Shown piece by piece: positions 9,307-20,200 of a stretch of DNA of 64,000 nucleotides; position 1 is the first letter of the stretch; each line of letters begins with the position of its first letter. Origin of the DNA: Lineus longissimus. Taxonomy: Eukaryota; Nemertea; Pilidiophora; Heteronemertea; Lineidae. Made by a program: the position numbers and the translations under genes. The stretch covers positions 17,672,501-17,736,500 of the forward strand of contig NC_088311.1 in NCBI RefSeq assembly GCF_910592395.1, read 5' to 3'. A model generated the notes under the pieces. The model was given only the letters and a program-made list of their open reading frames with translations. It was not told where the DNA came from and made no database searches.

Positions 9307-10924
9307 CGCGATAATTCAGTATGCAGGCGAGACCTACCTACACTTAAGTCTATTCAAACGACCAGTCTATTCCAAAAGAGGGGTGAAATACAGTCATATC
9401 AAACATAAACAAACAGAAAGCTGCTTTGTTGATCTGAAAGAAGTGGGTTTCACGAGAAGATACGTCAATGAAACGAAAAATTGAGCATTAGATCAATGTA
9501 GCCTTTGTTTGGTAAGAAGCGTTGGAAGCTGTCACTGGTACGGTACGAACCAATTTGGCTTGTCACCCCTGAAGACGGAATAGACCTAAACTGACCCATT
9601 TCGTTAAGAAACCCACCCTGCAGGTTTCACGATATAATCCAATATGCTCCATTCACCAAGTGCGAGTATATTGTTGGTATATCACTTAAGGCATTAATTA
9701 TATTCGCTTCTATGATGGGTATGTCATTCGAATCGGTTCCGAGGGACCATACCAAACAATTCCACAGAAGGCTATTTTTGATTGGTTTGATCATATTTGG
9801 ACCAGTTGGCGTCGCCAGATCATTTGCTGATCGTATACTTCTTCTTATTCATAACATTTCATTATACTGATTTATATTCTAGTTTGTCAATCATTCATCG
9901 TGTGTAACAGATTAAAGTTCCTAGGATAGAGTGTCCAGTGGACAAACGATTTTATAATGCGCTGATTTTTGATGTAAGGAAGGTCGTGAGTTACAGAAAG
10001 GTACTTTAATCCATCACTGCACTTGGGAAAGACACGTTTTCCGGGAGGGTGGGTGGGGGGGGGGGGGGGGCGGGGGGGGGAAGGCAAAGGGGGCATTTCA
10101 ATCTGCTACATCGGTCGTGAGGCCAGCATAATTTGATGATTTTGTCCCAAAAAATACCGGGACATAAAATTTGGTTGTCTCAATGATGACCGCTATTTTA
10201 ATGATTATCGCAAACTTGACGTCATCAGTGAGATGGCTGATCGAGCAGCTGTAGTTCAAGCTGCGTCGAGTTGACGTCCCATTTTGAATATACACAAGGT
10301 AGAATGTAACGCCAGCATAAAAGCCGCAAAATTTGGAGTTCCAGCTTCCAATCCCGTTCCCTTTATTATAATGTTCCGTCGAAGGACTCGACAGCGGCGC
10401 CTACCTGTAGAGAAACCATGGCGAGAAATCGGTTTGATCAAAAATGAGATCAATTTCTCTGAATTGACACTTTCGTCCCGGTCCCTTTAAAAATAGATAA
10501 TGTGACTAAACTATCACGAAAGCATGGGGTACTCCTTCCATATGAATAAATTCGTTGGTTGAAAGGCTCAGTATGTGGCAACTAGGTTAAAAAGCCAGCG
10601 CAGCATGCGACATATCATCCATTTTCAGTTAGGCCCGAGATATTTCATTCAACTATGGAATGTCTCACCTATGTAAATCTTAATGATTAGATTTAAATAC
10701 AAATAGGTGAGTTCAGCCCTAATCTAGAGAGTCGAGGATACGTGGCAGCAAGTACCCAACCATACTCTTATCCTATGTCGATATACCATTATTCTAATCT
10801 AAAATCTACCAGTACATGAATTGTAGCAAGCATGCAATAGATAATCTGGTCTTGAGAACCGACCATTCATCATAGTTCCGATATTCGACGCGATTTCGGA
10901 ACCTTCCACCTGCAAGGAAGTACT
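9307..10924. other. Intergenic, with a long G tract
   Basis: No supported exon. A G-rich run lies at 10043-10080. The remaining sequence shows no repeat copy that I could match elsewhere in the window. Confidence 0.4.
10043..10080 (+). repeat. Poly-G tract, quadruplex-capable
   Basis: GGGAGGGTGGGTGGG runs directly into an 18-base-plus G homopolymer interrupted by a single C. The first part alone satisfies a four-run G-quadruplex pattern. The length of such a tract is often unreliable in assemblies. Confidence 0.8.
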
Positions 10925-11453
10925 TTTACGTTTTCTTAGTAAACTATTTTTTTGAATTTGTTTTAACGTTTTTTCCTCGATTTATTTCAGCTTTTCCATA
11001 CGGCAGTAGAAAAGCGCGTTATTAGTTTTTTAGTAATATGCATAGCTCCTGGCGCGGGAAACTTTTGTGCCGCCGCTCGCGTGCACCCGAGTTACCCCGT
11101 TTGCACGACGCTATTGCCAGTGCAGTCATCGTTTTATCGGGGTAATCGAGAACGATGCAGTTCTTTATGCCTCCACGCTACTCGTTGACAAAGCAGCGAT
11201 CCGAACAATAAGCCAGGGACAACTATTTGATGCTTCGGTCATGTTTTTACAGCGGGCAGAGTGCGATCCGCGGAATTATGACCGCTGCACGAAGAGCTCA
11301 CGGGTCCAGGCGGGATTCAAGTCTTAGCAAAGAAGTTTCCATTTCATGGGCAACTTGATGGTGGAAAATACTACCGTAGGAAGGAAGATGACTGGGCAGC
11401 CGACAGCTTGTTAATAACGTCATTGCTATATAACTCTTTTGGTCCTTTAATCT
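10925..11453 (+). repeat. Dispersed repeat family R1, copy 1
   Basis: This roughly 530-bp block aligns, in inverted orientation, with 37570-38090. Shared landmarks are a TTTCAGCT..GTAGAAAAGCGCG segment, a GGCGCGGGAAA segment, and a distal block around GACTGGGCAGCCGACAGC that ends in GGTCCTTTAA. The distal block alone also occurs at 17428-17500. No coding potential was recognised. Confidence 0.65.
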
Positions 11454-12730
11454 ATTCTTGATCATTCAGCATTGTTCCGATTTTCGAAGAAATTCTGGCT
11501 TGGTACAATGAAAGTTTTCACAACCCACCAACAAGGAAGTACTAGGTGTAATTGGGTCGTGACCGTCGGTTATATCTTAGAGTAACCAGGCTGGTTATAT
11601 ACGGTTTTATAAGGTTATATACGTCGCGCCGGTTTTCATGGTCACGGTACTCCGTCATGGCGGCAGAAGTCCTTTGTACATTTTTACGTACATAATTCAT
11701 TTCCCGACGGATTTCGACACTTTCTTCAAAAGACATAGTGATGAAATTCAAAGATGAATAAATGATATATAAACTATCCGCAACAAACACGTCATTATGT
11801 CGTCTCAAAGAAGTGGTTTTGTAATGTTTATCGTACATTGGAGCATTATAGTTTTCTGGTAGTATTCATGGGGATGGTAAAAAGTCAATGTTGGTGACCT
11901 AAATGCCGATCACCGCCTTAGGTTTAATCAAAATGAAAACCACTTTATTTTCACCGATCCAAGAGTGCCTCATTAATCACTACAAAATCGACACAAATGC
12001 CGAGGCCATAGCATCATGCAGGACCAGCAGCAACTCTGACTCGCCAACCAATTGTCATCCCGAATCATCACGATGAATGGCATCGAACGACGCAGGTGCG
12101 GCGTTATATCGAAAATGATATTGAATAAACAGAAACGGTCAAAGATCGGGGAAAGACACGATGATTCTGGGCCGTTCATTTTGTATTTACTCTATCATAT
12201 ATTAAGGGGGAGGATATTTGATAATTTTTGGCCCATTTCGCGTTAGCGTGCGTACGGACGGGAGCGCGCAGGGGGTGGGGGCTTTGAGAAAAAAATCGCT
12301 CAGGTGCCTGATTTGGAAATTTTTATTCGCCGTTGATGTAAAAGCATGTCACTATGGATTTTTGCTATTGTTTCAATGTTATTGTAAACATGTGCCACTC
12401 GCAACTTGCGTACGCCGGCGAGGGGTTATAGGTGTACGAGTACAGAAGGGGTAGGGGTCGCAAAAAATTGGAAAAATCGCGCGTATGCTCTTACTAAATA
12501 AACGGTCCCTTACTCAAATGTTGTGTGACTATGATATAGGATTTAACAAATCATACATTACTGTCATAGCTATTGAACATAGAATAAGAGTAAAAACTTC
12601 AAACACTACTTTCGAACATAAAAAAACTGTTATTTAACTATCATCAAATAAGTAAACTTACTTAAACAAGCATCACTTCACAAATATTTATACAAACTGC
12701 GTTTATAATTCTAAGTTCCTTCTAACTGTG
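11454..12730. other. Intergenic, nothing recognised
   Basis: No exon is supported. Open frames here lack family features. GC-rich patches near 12240-12290 and 12400-12460 are not explained. Confidence 0.4.
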
Positions 12731-12908
12731 CCCAATCGTACGACCGTATTGCGTGGGGAATTAATTCTCGGCAACCCGCCCGATCTTTTCTAAAACCAGT
12801 CTTTTTGAAAGACTCCGCTAAAACAAACAACCAACGGGTAATGCATTCTTAACAGGATCTATTGTTAGCGGAAACATATTATCCACACAATACGGTCGTA
12901 CGCTTGGG
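12731..12908. mobile_element. MITE-like element with 26-bp inverted ends
   Basis: The first 26 bases (starting CCCAATCGTACGACCG) and the last 26 bases are inverted copies with 24 of 26 matching. The 178-bp length and lack of coding sequence fit a non-autonomous DNA element. No clear target-site duplication was identified. Confidence 0.65.
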
Positions 12909-13374
12909 TACCACCCTTCTCCTCAATCAGCGCCGACGCCAACATTTTACTCCCGCAGTTATACACGCAGCTATTCTCCGACTTCTCCTTACATGTGCTC
13001 TTCTACATGCTCAGTGCTAAACCGCATCAGGAAAAGCCGGGGATCAAAAGTGCATGCGGCAGTGCACTAGAGTTGCACTAGGTTGTGGGTGTCCTATTTC
13101 TGGTAACTGCTGGTCCAATGGAAAGTACTCAGTTAATAAATTTATGTGGAGCCTCCATGGCAAAAACAAAATGAAACGGCCAGGGGCCATTGTGCTCACC
13201 GTATACATCTTTTAGTAGGCAGGATCATGTTTAGTTTACAGGTGAATATGGTGAACACAATCAGGCATGAAGACTTTTTTAGATGTGTATTGATGTCAAG
13301 TAATAAGACAGGGCAGTATATATAAGTTTATGATCCAACCAATAATTGTCTATGACATCAACAAGATCAATATC

Positions 13375-14808
13375 GTGTGATTGCTAAGAGTCCCTGCAAT
13401 AAAAATTTCATCGAAAAAAAGTCATTAATAAGCGAGATATTGCACGTCCTACCTTTTCAGTTTTGACCCCCTGGTGGCCAAATCAAGAATCAGATCAGGC
13501 CAAAATTCGGCGTCAGAGATTATCTGATGTAGGGGGTTACATGTACCAACTTTCAAGTTCATAGCTTCAGCAGTTAAGAAACGTGCCATAGTTACACTCT
13601 AACGGCCAATTTACGCCATTTGACCTCTGTGACCTAGAAAAGGAGGTCAAATCCAAAAATCGTAGGACATGTGGTGTATCCTTGCTAGAAGTCCCTGCCA
13701 TAAAAAATTTATCGAAAACAATTCACTCAAATAAGCAAGATATTGCACTTCTTACTTTTTCCATTATGGCCCCCTGGTGGCCGAATAAAGAATCAGATCG
13801 GGCCAAAATTCGGCATCAGAGGTTATCTGATGTAGGGGGTTATATGCACCAAGTTTCAAGTTCATAGCTTTAATGGTTAAGAAACGTGCCATAGTTTACA
13901 CTCTAACGGCCAATTTACGCCATATGACCTCTGTGACCTTAAAAAAGTAGGTCAAATTGAAAACCCGTAAGATATGTGATGTATTCTTCCTAAGAGTACC
14001 TACCATAAAAATTTTATCGAAAACAAGTCACTTATAAGCGAGATATCACACTTTTTAGATTTCCACTTTTGGCCCCCTGGTGGCAAAGTTGAGAATCAGA
14101 TCAAACTGAAATTCAGCACCAGAGGCTATGTGATATAGGGGGTTATATGTACTAAGTTTCAAGTTCATAGCTTTAGTGGTTAAGAAACGTGCCATAGTTT
14201 ACACTCTAATGGCCAATTTACGCCATATGACCTCTGTGACCTTGAAAACAAGGTCAAATTAAAAACCCGTATAATATAAAATGTTTATTTGCTATGAGTA
14301 CCTACAACAAAAGTTTTATCGAAAACAAGTCACTAATAAGCGAGATATCACACTTTTTAGATTTCCACTTTTGGCCCCCTGGTGGCAAAGTTAGGAATTA
14401 GATCGAACCAAAATTCAGCACCAGAGGCTATGTGATATAGGGGGTTATATGTACCAAGTTTCAAGTTCATAGCTTTAGTGGTTAAGAAACGTGCCATAGT
14501 TTACACTCTAATGGCCAATTTACGCCATATGACCTCTGTGACCTTGAAAACAAGGTCAAATTAAAAACCCGTATAATATAAAATGTATATTTGCTATGAG
14601 TACCTACAACAAAAGTTTTATCGAAAACAAGTCACTAATAAGCGAGATATCACACTTTTTAGATATCAACATTTGGCCCCCTGGTGGCCAAACAGAGAAT
14701 CAGATCGGACCGAAAATCAGTGTCAGAGGTCAGCTGACCTAGGGCATTCTGTGTACAAAGTTTCAAGTTCATAGCCCTAGCAGTTAAGAAACGTGCCGCT
14801 GTTAGGAT
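13375..14808 (+). repeat. 302-bp tandem array, five units
   Basis: Units are marked by CCCCCTGGTGG at about 13467, 13771, 14074, 14376 and 14678 and by AGCGAGATAT-like words with the same 301-303-bp spacing. Units 3 and 4 are nearly identical, which implies recent homogenisation. Each unit contains a CTCF-core-like sequence on the minus strand, and unit boundaries carry paired TGACCT half-sites. Confidence 0.9.
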
Positions 14809-14832
14809 ACGACGACGACGACTCTCGACGAC

Positions 14833-14863
<31 letters not shown>
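14809..14863 (+). repeat. (CGA)n microsatellite inside element copy 1
   Basis: An imperfect CGA trinucleotide run; its mirror (TCG)n occupies the same place in the inverted copy at about 27105-27160, so it is part of the element rather than a chance tract. Confidence 0.9.
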
Positions 14864-14879
14864 GACACAGCGCTATCAT

Positions 14880-15080
14880 AATAGGGCCGTTTAGACGACA
14901 GGCGAAAAGACCGCATTCGGATCGAATCTGGATGAATCCGGATTAAAACCACCCAAGGCGATGGTACCTTTTTAGTCCGGATGCAACCACATTGATCCGG
15001 ATCTTTTTGCGTTTACACGACGAAAAATTAATCCGGATTCGGGACGCATCCGGATTTTTTCGCGTCGTCTAAACGGCCCT
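14880..15080. mobile_element. MITE inserted in element copy 1, empty site known
   Basis: Inverted ends read AGGGCCGTTTAGACGAC and GTCGTCTAAACGGCCCT, enclosing about 200 bases rich in ATCCGGAT motifs. The inverted element copy at 27062 has an uninterrupted junction here (GCTATCATATAGACTCC), which acts as an empty site and shows the insertion happened after the two parent copies formed. The junction fits a short TA-containing target duplication. Confidence 0.85.
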
Positions 15081-15109
15081 ATAGACTCCCCTTACGGTGA
15101 GCCAAAAAT

Positions 15110-16954
15110 AGGGCTGAACACATGCTTTTGACAACGGCAGCAGCGGTTTCTGGGCTAGACGAATGCTGTTACATTTTGTAGTTCCTCTTTTTCGAAAACA
15201 CCGTTTGAAGGAGAGATCTGCACTGAATGCACCCACCGTGCGCTGAACACCCCACCCCCTCCCCGTTGAATTCTGCTTCAAACTATGCCTCATCAAGGTT
15301 GTATCAATTTCATGCTAAAAGGTATGATGAATGATCGGTCGTTCATAGAAACACCCACAGTAACTAGTAACTATGGTAACTGGGAGATCACCACTGGTTC
15401 TGTGCTGCTCAAAACTCTTCTCAAAAAAACTAAAATGATCTCCAATGTCTGGACCAGTTCTTTCACTCTCTACTAGGTATCATCTTCTATCTGACTCTGG
15501 CATCAAATAATGTCTAGACCGGCGATCCATGCCCTTCCATAGTGAGTGTGATTGCTACATCCTGCGCAGATTTTTCAGATAGTGTTTCGCTTGTTTCTGA
15601 GCAATGTGTTGTTGAACAGTCCCCACATTCTGTCACCGAGCTGCTTCGTACAGATCCTCCTGAATATAAAGAAATACAGGCATTAGGTGATTATAAATTC
15701 AAAGGATCTGAGAACAAACAAGTCTGCAACTTAAAATTCTTATTCATTTGATGATCAAAAAGGAGATTTTTTCTCAAGGAATACGGGACTGGGTGAGAAT
15801 GTAGGCTAAATCATCACAATATTTGGTAGAAGCAGTATAGAAGCTGTCTCACTTACATGCAATTCGGACGCAATTACAAAAATGATAATTCATTAATGCA
15901 AACGGCCACATCTGACCTTAGTGCGTTTTTTTTAAAATTTCTGTGTTTCACCAAAAAATTATTAAAAGAATTTCACAATATTTTTGCCTATTACAAAATA
16001 TCTTTCCATTTTTCCAATCAAATGGTAATTTTGAGTTTTGTAGTCATACTCCTTAGATGAACAAAAGGATATGTTTTAAGGAAGGTAAGATGACAGCGTC
16101 TAGTATTACCTCGGGTGCACACCTTTCTTTTTTATTCAAGTCTCAGACTGAGATATGAGCCTAATGAGCCGTGAGACTTCACGTGAAATGGCATTTGTGC
16201 CAGGAGGGCGAGGCATTTGGCATTTCACGGCTGCACATCACGCAATGGACCATGGGATTGGCATGAAACACGGAGTGAAACGCTTACGTTGAGATATGCT
16301 ATTTACACTCACCGACTTGTTGTGGTTCTGATTCTGCTTCCGATGTGGTAGGATGCTCGAGTTTGCCAAGCAACCACCATGTTCTTGTCCCCTGAAAAGG
16401 TCACCAAAGATAAGTGTTTACATTTTTTTTGCCGCCCCCCCGACCGAAAAGCTAGCTGCACCCCTTGAATCATTCAATCACTGCCAGGCATCATGAAATT
16501 TCGACTTTTTATCTGCATTGTCAGGTCTGATCTGCATTGTAAGTTATTTTTTGCATATGTTTATAGTGGACAAAAGATTAAAAAATTATACCTTTCAACC
16601 AGGCTAATTTCCAATACAATTGCATCAATAGTTTCAACACGTTAGCTAATAACCCCTATTATGTCCTATTCACCAAAAGCCAGTTAGAATCAACGCAGAA
16701 TAGCTCGCTGCATCATAATGAAGCGCTCTTTGCAACTCAGATAACGATTAACTAATAAATTACCGCGTACCGTGTAACAAATTTTGGTTTCCTTTCCATG
16801 GTAGCAAAAAACCCCTCTATAACGTAAGAGCGAAAGAGCATCCGATATGAAGGCAAGTTCTGAATGCTATATTCCAAAAAGAAAAAAAAGAAGTCGAATC
16901 CGTGTAGCATACACTTGTATTAGTCATTAGGTATATTTTTCAATCTTTTGTGCT
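15110..16954. other. Downstream flank of the cyclase gene, nothing recognised
   Basis: No exon on either strand is supported. A short poly-C run lies near 16435. Open frames at 15285, 15542 and 15857 have no domain features or plausible splice context. Confidence 0.4.
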
Positions 16955-16976
16955 TTTATTAATGCAGAGATTTATT
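16955..16976 (-). terminator. Two poly(A) signals for the guanylate cyclase gene
   Basis: TTTATT at 16955-16960 and 16971-16976 read AATAAA on the minus strand, 30 to 50 bases after the stop codon at 17006. Confidence 0.5.
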
Positions 16977-17005
16977 CATCACTAGGATCGAAACATCGTG
17001 ATGCC

Positions 17006-17262
17006 TTATTGAATCGCAAACAGCGCCTTTACATCGATACCCTGAAGAGATGTACAGGCACGTGGTCTCGTATCATTTGGCAAAACCGATGGGTTGATTT
17101 TGCATGTCAGGAGCAGCCCGCCAGTCATCATGAAAATCTTTGCCTTCTGTACTCGCGTCATGGCTAGTGTTACCTTAACTGATAAAGTGTTCCGCTTTAG
17201 AACATATTCTCCACACTCTTCCAATAGTTTGAAGGTAGTTTCACTGATGTGAATCTTGCGTG
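17006..17262 (-). CDS. Cyclase gene last coding exon
   Basis: It begins after a TTTTTTTCAG acceptor with ARKIHISETTFKLLEE, the conserved IHVSETT region of the catalytic domain. The following 50 or so residues diverge from the usual KGKG..TYWL ending and run to a TAA at 17006-17008. The intron before it holds the truncated LINE. Confidence 0.85.
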
Positions 17263-20200
17263 CTGAAAAAAAGATACGAATTTCAGTAAACATGTTTATG
17301 CACTCTTAAAATCAATGGCCTTGGCAAGCCGCTCGCCGAATAGGCATCATTTTTGCACTGTTTGGAGAGCCGCTTACCGAACAGCACTGAAAATCAACCC
17401 AGTCTGGCATGCCCGGCTTGCCATTACTTATGTAGAATAGGAGGTGACTGGGCAGTAGACAGCTAGGTAATATTGCCCTTAATAGTGCCAATGGTCCTTT
17501 ATATATATATATGTTTATTCGTACTACTTTCCGTTGTACAGATAACAAAAAATAAGGTGCAATAAGACAATACAGAGTTGGGTGCAAATACAAGTTTACG
17601 ATAAGGCAAACAAAGTGAAAGGTGAGACTGAGAGTCGAACCCGAAAACCTCTCATTCTTGGAGATGATCCTGAATAAGTTACATTAGTATCTTGAACTAT
17701 CACAATAAAACTAACACCAAAAACAATACTCCATCAAATCAACCTGTACACAAAAAGTTAATTATCATGTCTATTTCCACTTTTGTGAGAATATGATTCC
17801 CTGCCTCCCGCATTTCAAGCAATTCCCTAACTTGGATGGCAACCCTATTATGCCCCAATCCCCAAATTTCCCTATTGATGTCCCTTTGCATTATACATTC
17901 ATCAGGCAGCTGATTCCAGTTGTACTTTTGTAACACCATAGTTAGACTTTTCCCCACTGATGAGACGCTCCCGGCAAATAATAATCCAACTGTATAAACC
18001 TTTACGAGTGTATTTCCTGATTTCCGCAGTCCGTTGATGAATTTTACGAACCTTTTCTCCAATTGAGTTTGAACGCTACAGTCCTTTATAATGGCTGGTA
18101 ACAGGTCATTATGAGTGCGATAAGGCAAACACAAAATCTGACGAATACATTTACGCCATGCAATATACAATTCTTCCATGTATGGTTTTGAACAATCTAG
18201 CAACTGGTAACCATACAGCGGCATACAAAATCTTTTGAATAACTTATATCTGATTTCAAAGTTGGCGTACCTAAACTGAGCCATAAGCATGTTGGTCCGT
18301 TTGTACAGATCATTAACTAAAACCTGAACCCTCCTCCGACGAACATCAGGACCAAGAAGAATACCCAAATGAATTTCTTCATTAGAAATTTGAACCCTTG
18401 TACCCTCAAATACAATCTCCCCTGGCGGGTCATGTGACCCGAAGACTAAATATCTACTCTTAGATGCGTTGAAGGATATTCTGAATTCAATAGAAAATTG
18501 AGGAGCCGTGTTTAACCCATAGAACGATGGTGCTAAGAGAATAACATCATCGGCATATGCAAATACACCGCAAAAAATGTTGCCAACATGGCACCCGAAA
18601 CCGTCAGTTTAAGGTGGGAAGCCTAAAATTCTGCCTGTTCGTGCCAGTTCTTCCCATCCAAGCCGGCAGCATCGTCTCTTCTTTTGTCCGTTTATTCGTC
18701 AAGTTCGTCCGTGTATTTCGTGAAAGCTGAGTTATATGTCGGCGTTTAGGAACCTTTCCTTGCGTCTCCTCGTAGCACCACAATTCGAAGTTTAGTTTAG
18801 TGTTGTGTTAGTGGCAGACCCCAGACGTTTACCATTTTGGCGTGTAAACATGTCGAGTTCGTGTTCGTGTTCCGTATTATACCAAGCAAGCCTTTAAAAT
18901 CAGTGCACTGGGAACGGATGAGAAGCCAGAGGCGCCCACTCGGCTTCCGTAAATACGCACCCTTCGTTGTTGAGCATCAGAAAAAGGATTCCCGATCTCG
19001 CCCAAGATGTCCTACCGACGTTTCCTTGCTGCCACCCCCGACGAGAGAAGAAAAAGCATACAGTCTTCCATAGCATAGGTGAGTTCTTTGCTACCGAATA
19101 GGGTTTCTATGTCATTATTATGCAAACAAAAACATGCAAAAGTCTTTATTTTGTTACCATGGGGACTCTAAGAAGTAAATCATGTTTGGTCGCAAAGGAT
19201 GATTCAATAAAATCCGGCCGACCCCAGTTGACGCCCCAGGGCATTATGACAAAGAAACTCTACCTTTGCTTGTTGCTGCTATTCTAGATGCCATCGTGAC
19301 TGCCTCGCCAAAGATGTGGAAGGTGGGTATGGCCTGATGAATTATTCCACCGTACACGGAACCTGAAAAAAGATGCCGACAGCAGCAGTCAGAGGGGCCA
19401 TTTTAAAGGCACACATTGTGTCGATTCTCGCTGTCTATGATTAGCTGTTGTTTGTTTGAGAAGTTTTCAAAGCGAACAATACCTTACTTGAATTTGAGTT
19501 ACATCCTCGTATACGTGTACAAGTACCGGTGTGAGTGGTCCATAATCATTTGATTTGACCAGTCATAATTGCGAAGGTGCTGTCAAGTAGACACCTGTAA
19601 CTGGCGACTCCTTCTAACACGGTGATGCCCTATCATTTTAATCAGGTACAAATTACTTCACTTTCAAGAACAAAGATTATCTCATGTGGTCTAAATTGCA
19701 TCAAAAGGCGAACTCGTTACCTGAGTTTAGACCAATCCTGATAACAAGTTTTTCCCGTTGTTGGTGTAGTATTGGGAAGTAGTCATAATGTTTGAGGAGG
19801 TCCAGTGACATGTTGGCGACTACTTTGGCACGCTGTGGGTTAGGGCAGGGTGCGCCACTCACCATCAAGTCTAAAATAAAAAAAATACGAATATTGCAAG
19901 TCCAAACAGGGGCGTGGTTTGCCGGGGCAAATGTCTCCCCAGAAGTCACAATCAATGTGTTCTTGATTGTGGGTTTTGGCCGGAAAATTTCAAAAAGTGT
20001 CATTTTGCTCCTAAGAGTGCCTTTTACCCCCCCCCCCCCAAACACACATCAAAAAGCTAGCTACACCCTTACCAAATCATTGAGGTTCTCTTTTAAATCA
20101 AGAGTACGAAGTGCAGGTGGAGATGTTGTATAAATTTCGGAGGCCGAGAATGAAGTTGATGATGACTACGGTAATCGTACGAATAACCATATGACGATAC

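Larger units (their letters stand above)
13170..15109 (+). mobile_element. Composite tandem-repeat element, copy 1 (HINE/pearl-like structure)
   Basis: The left end near 13170-13205 (around GGCCATTGTGCTCACCGTA) and the right end at 15090-15109 (TTACGGTGAGCCAAAAAT) share GCTCACCGTA in inverted orientation. Between them lie about five tandem units of 302 bp, a (CGA)n microsatellite and an inserted MITE. The whole arrangement recurs inverted at 27062-28979, and that comparison sets the boundaries. Flank, tandem core, microsatellite, inverted flank is the layout described for pearl/CvA-type and Helentron-associated non-autonomous elements. Assigning it to that class is inference. Confidence 0.75.

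Noticed and set aside
9887-10096. Proline-rich open frame (-)
   Set aside because: It arises from the poly-G tract and not from a gene.
14659-14952. Open frame with a long Val/Arg run (-)
   Set aside because: It is produced by translating the CGA microsatellite.
17620-17660. tRNA/SINE-like B box (GGTTCGACTC on the minus strand)
   Set aside because: It lies inside the 3' tail of the LINE fragment, and no A box or cloverleaf could be drawn around it.
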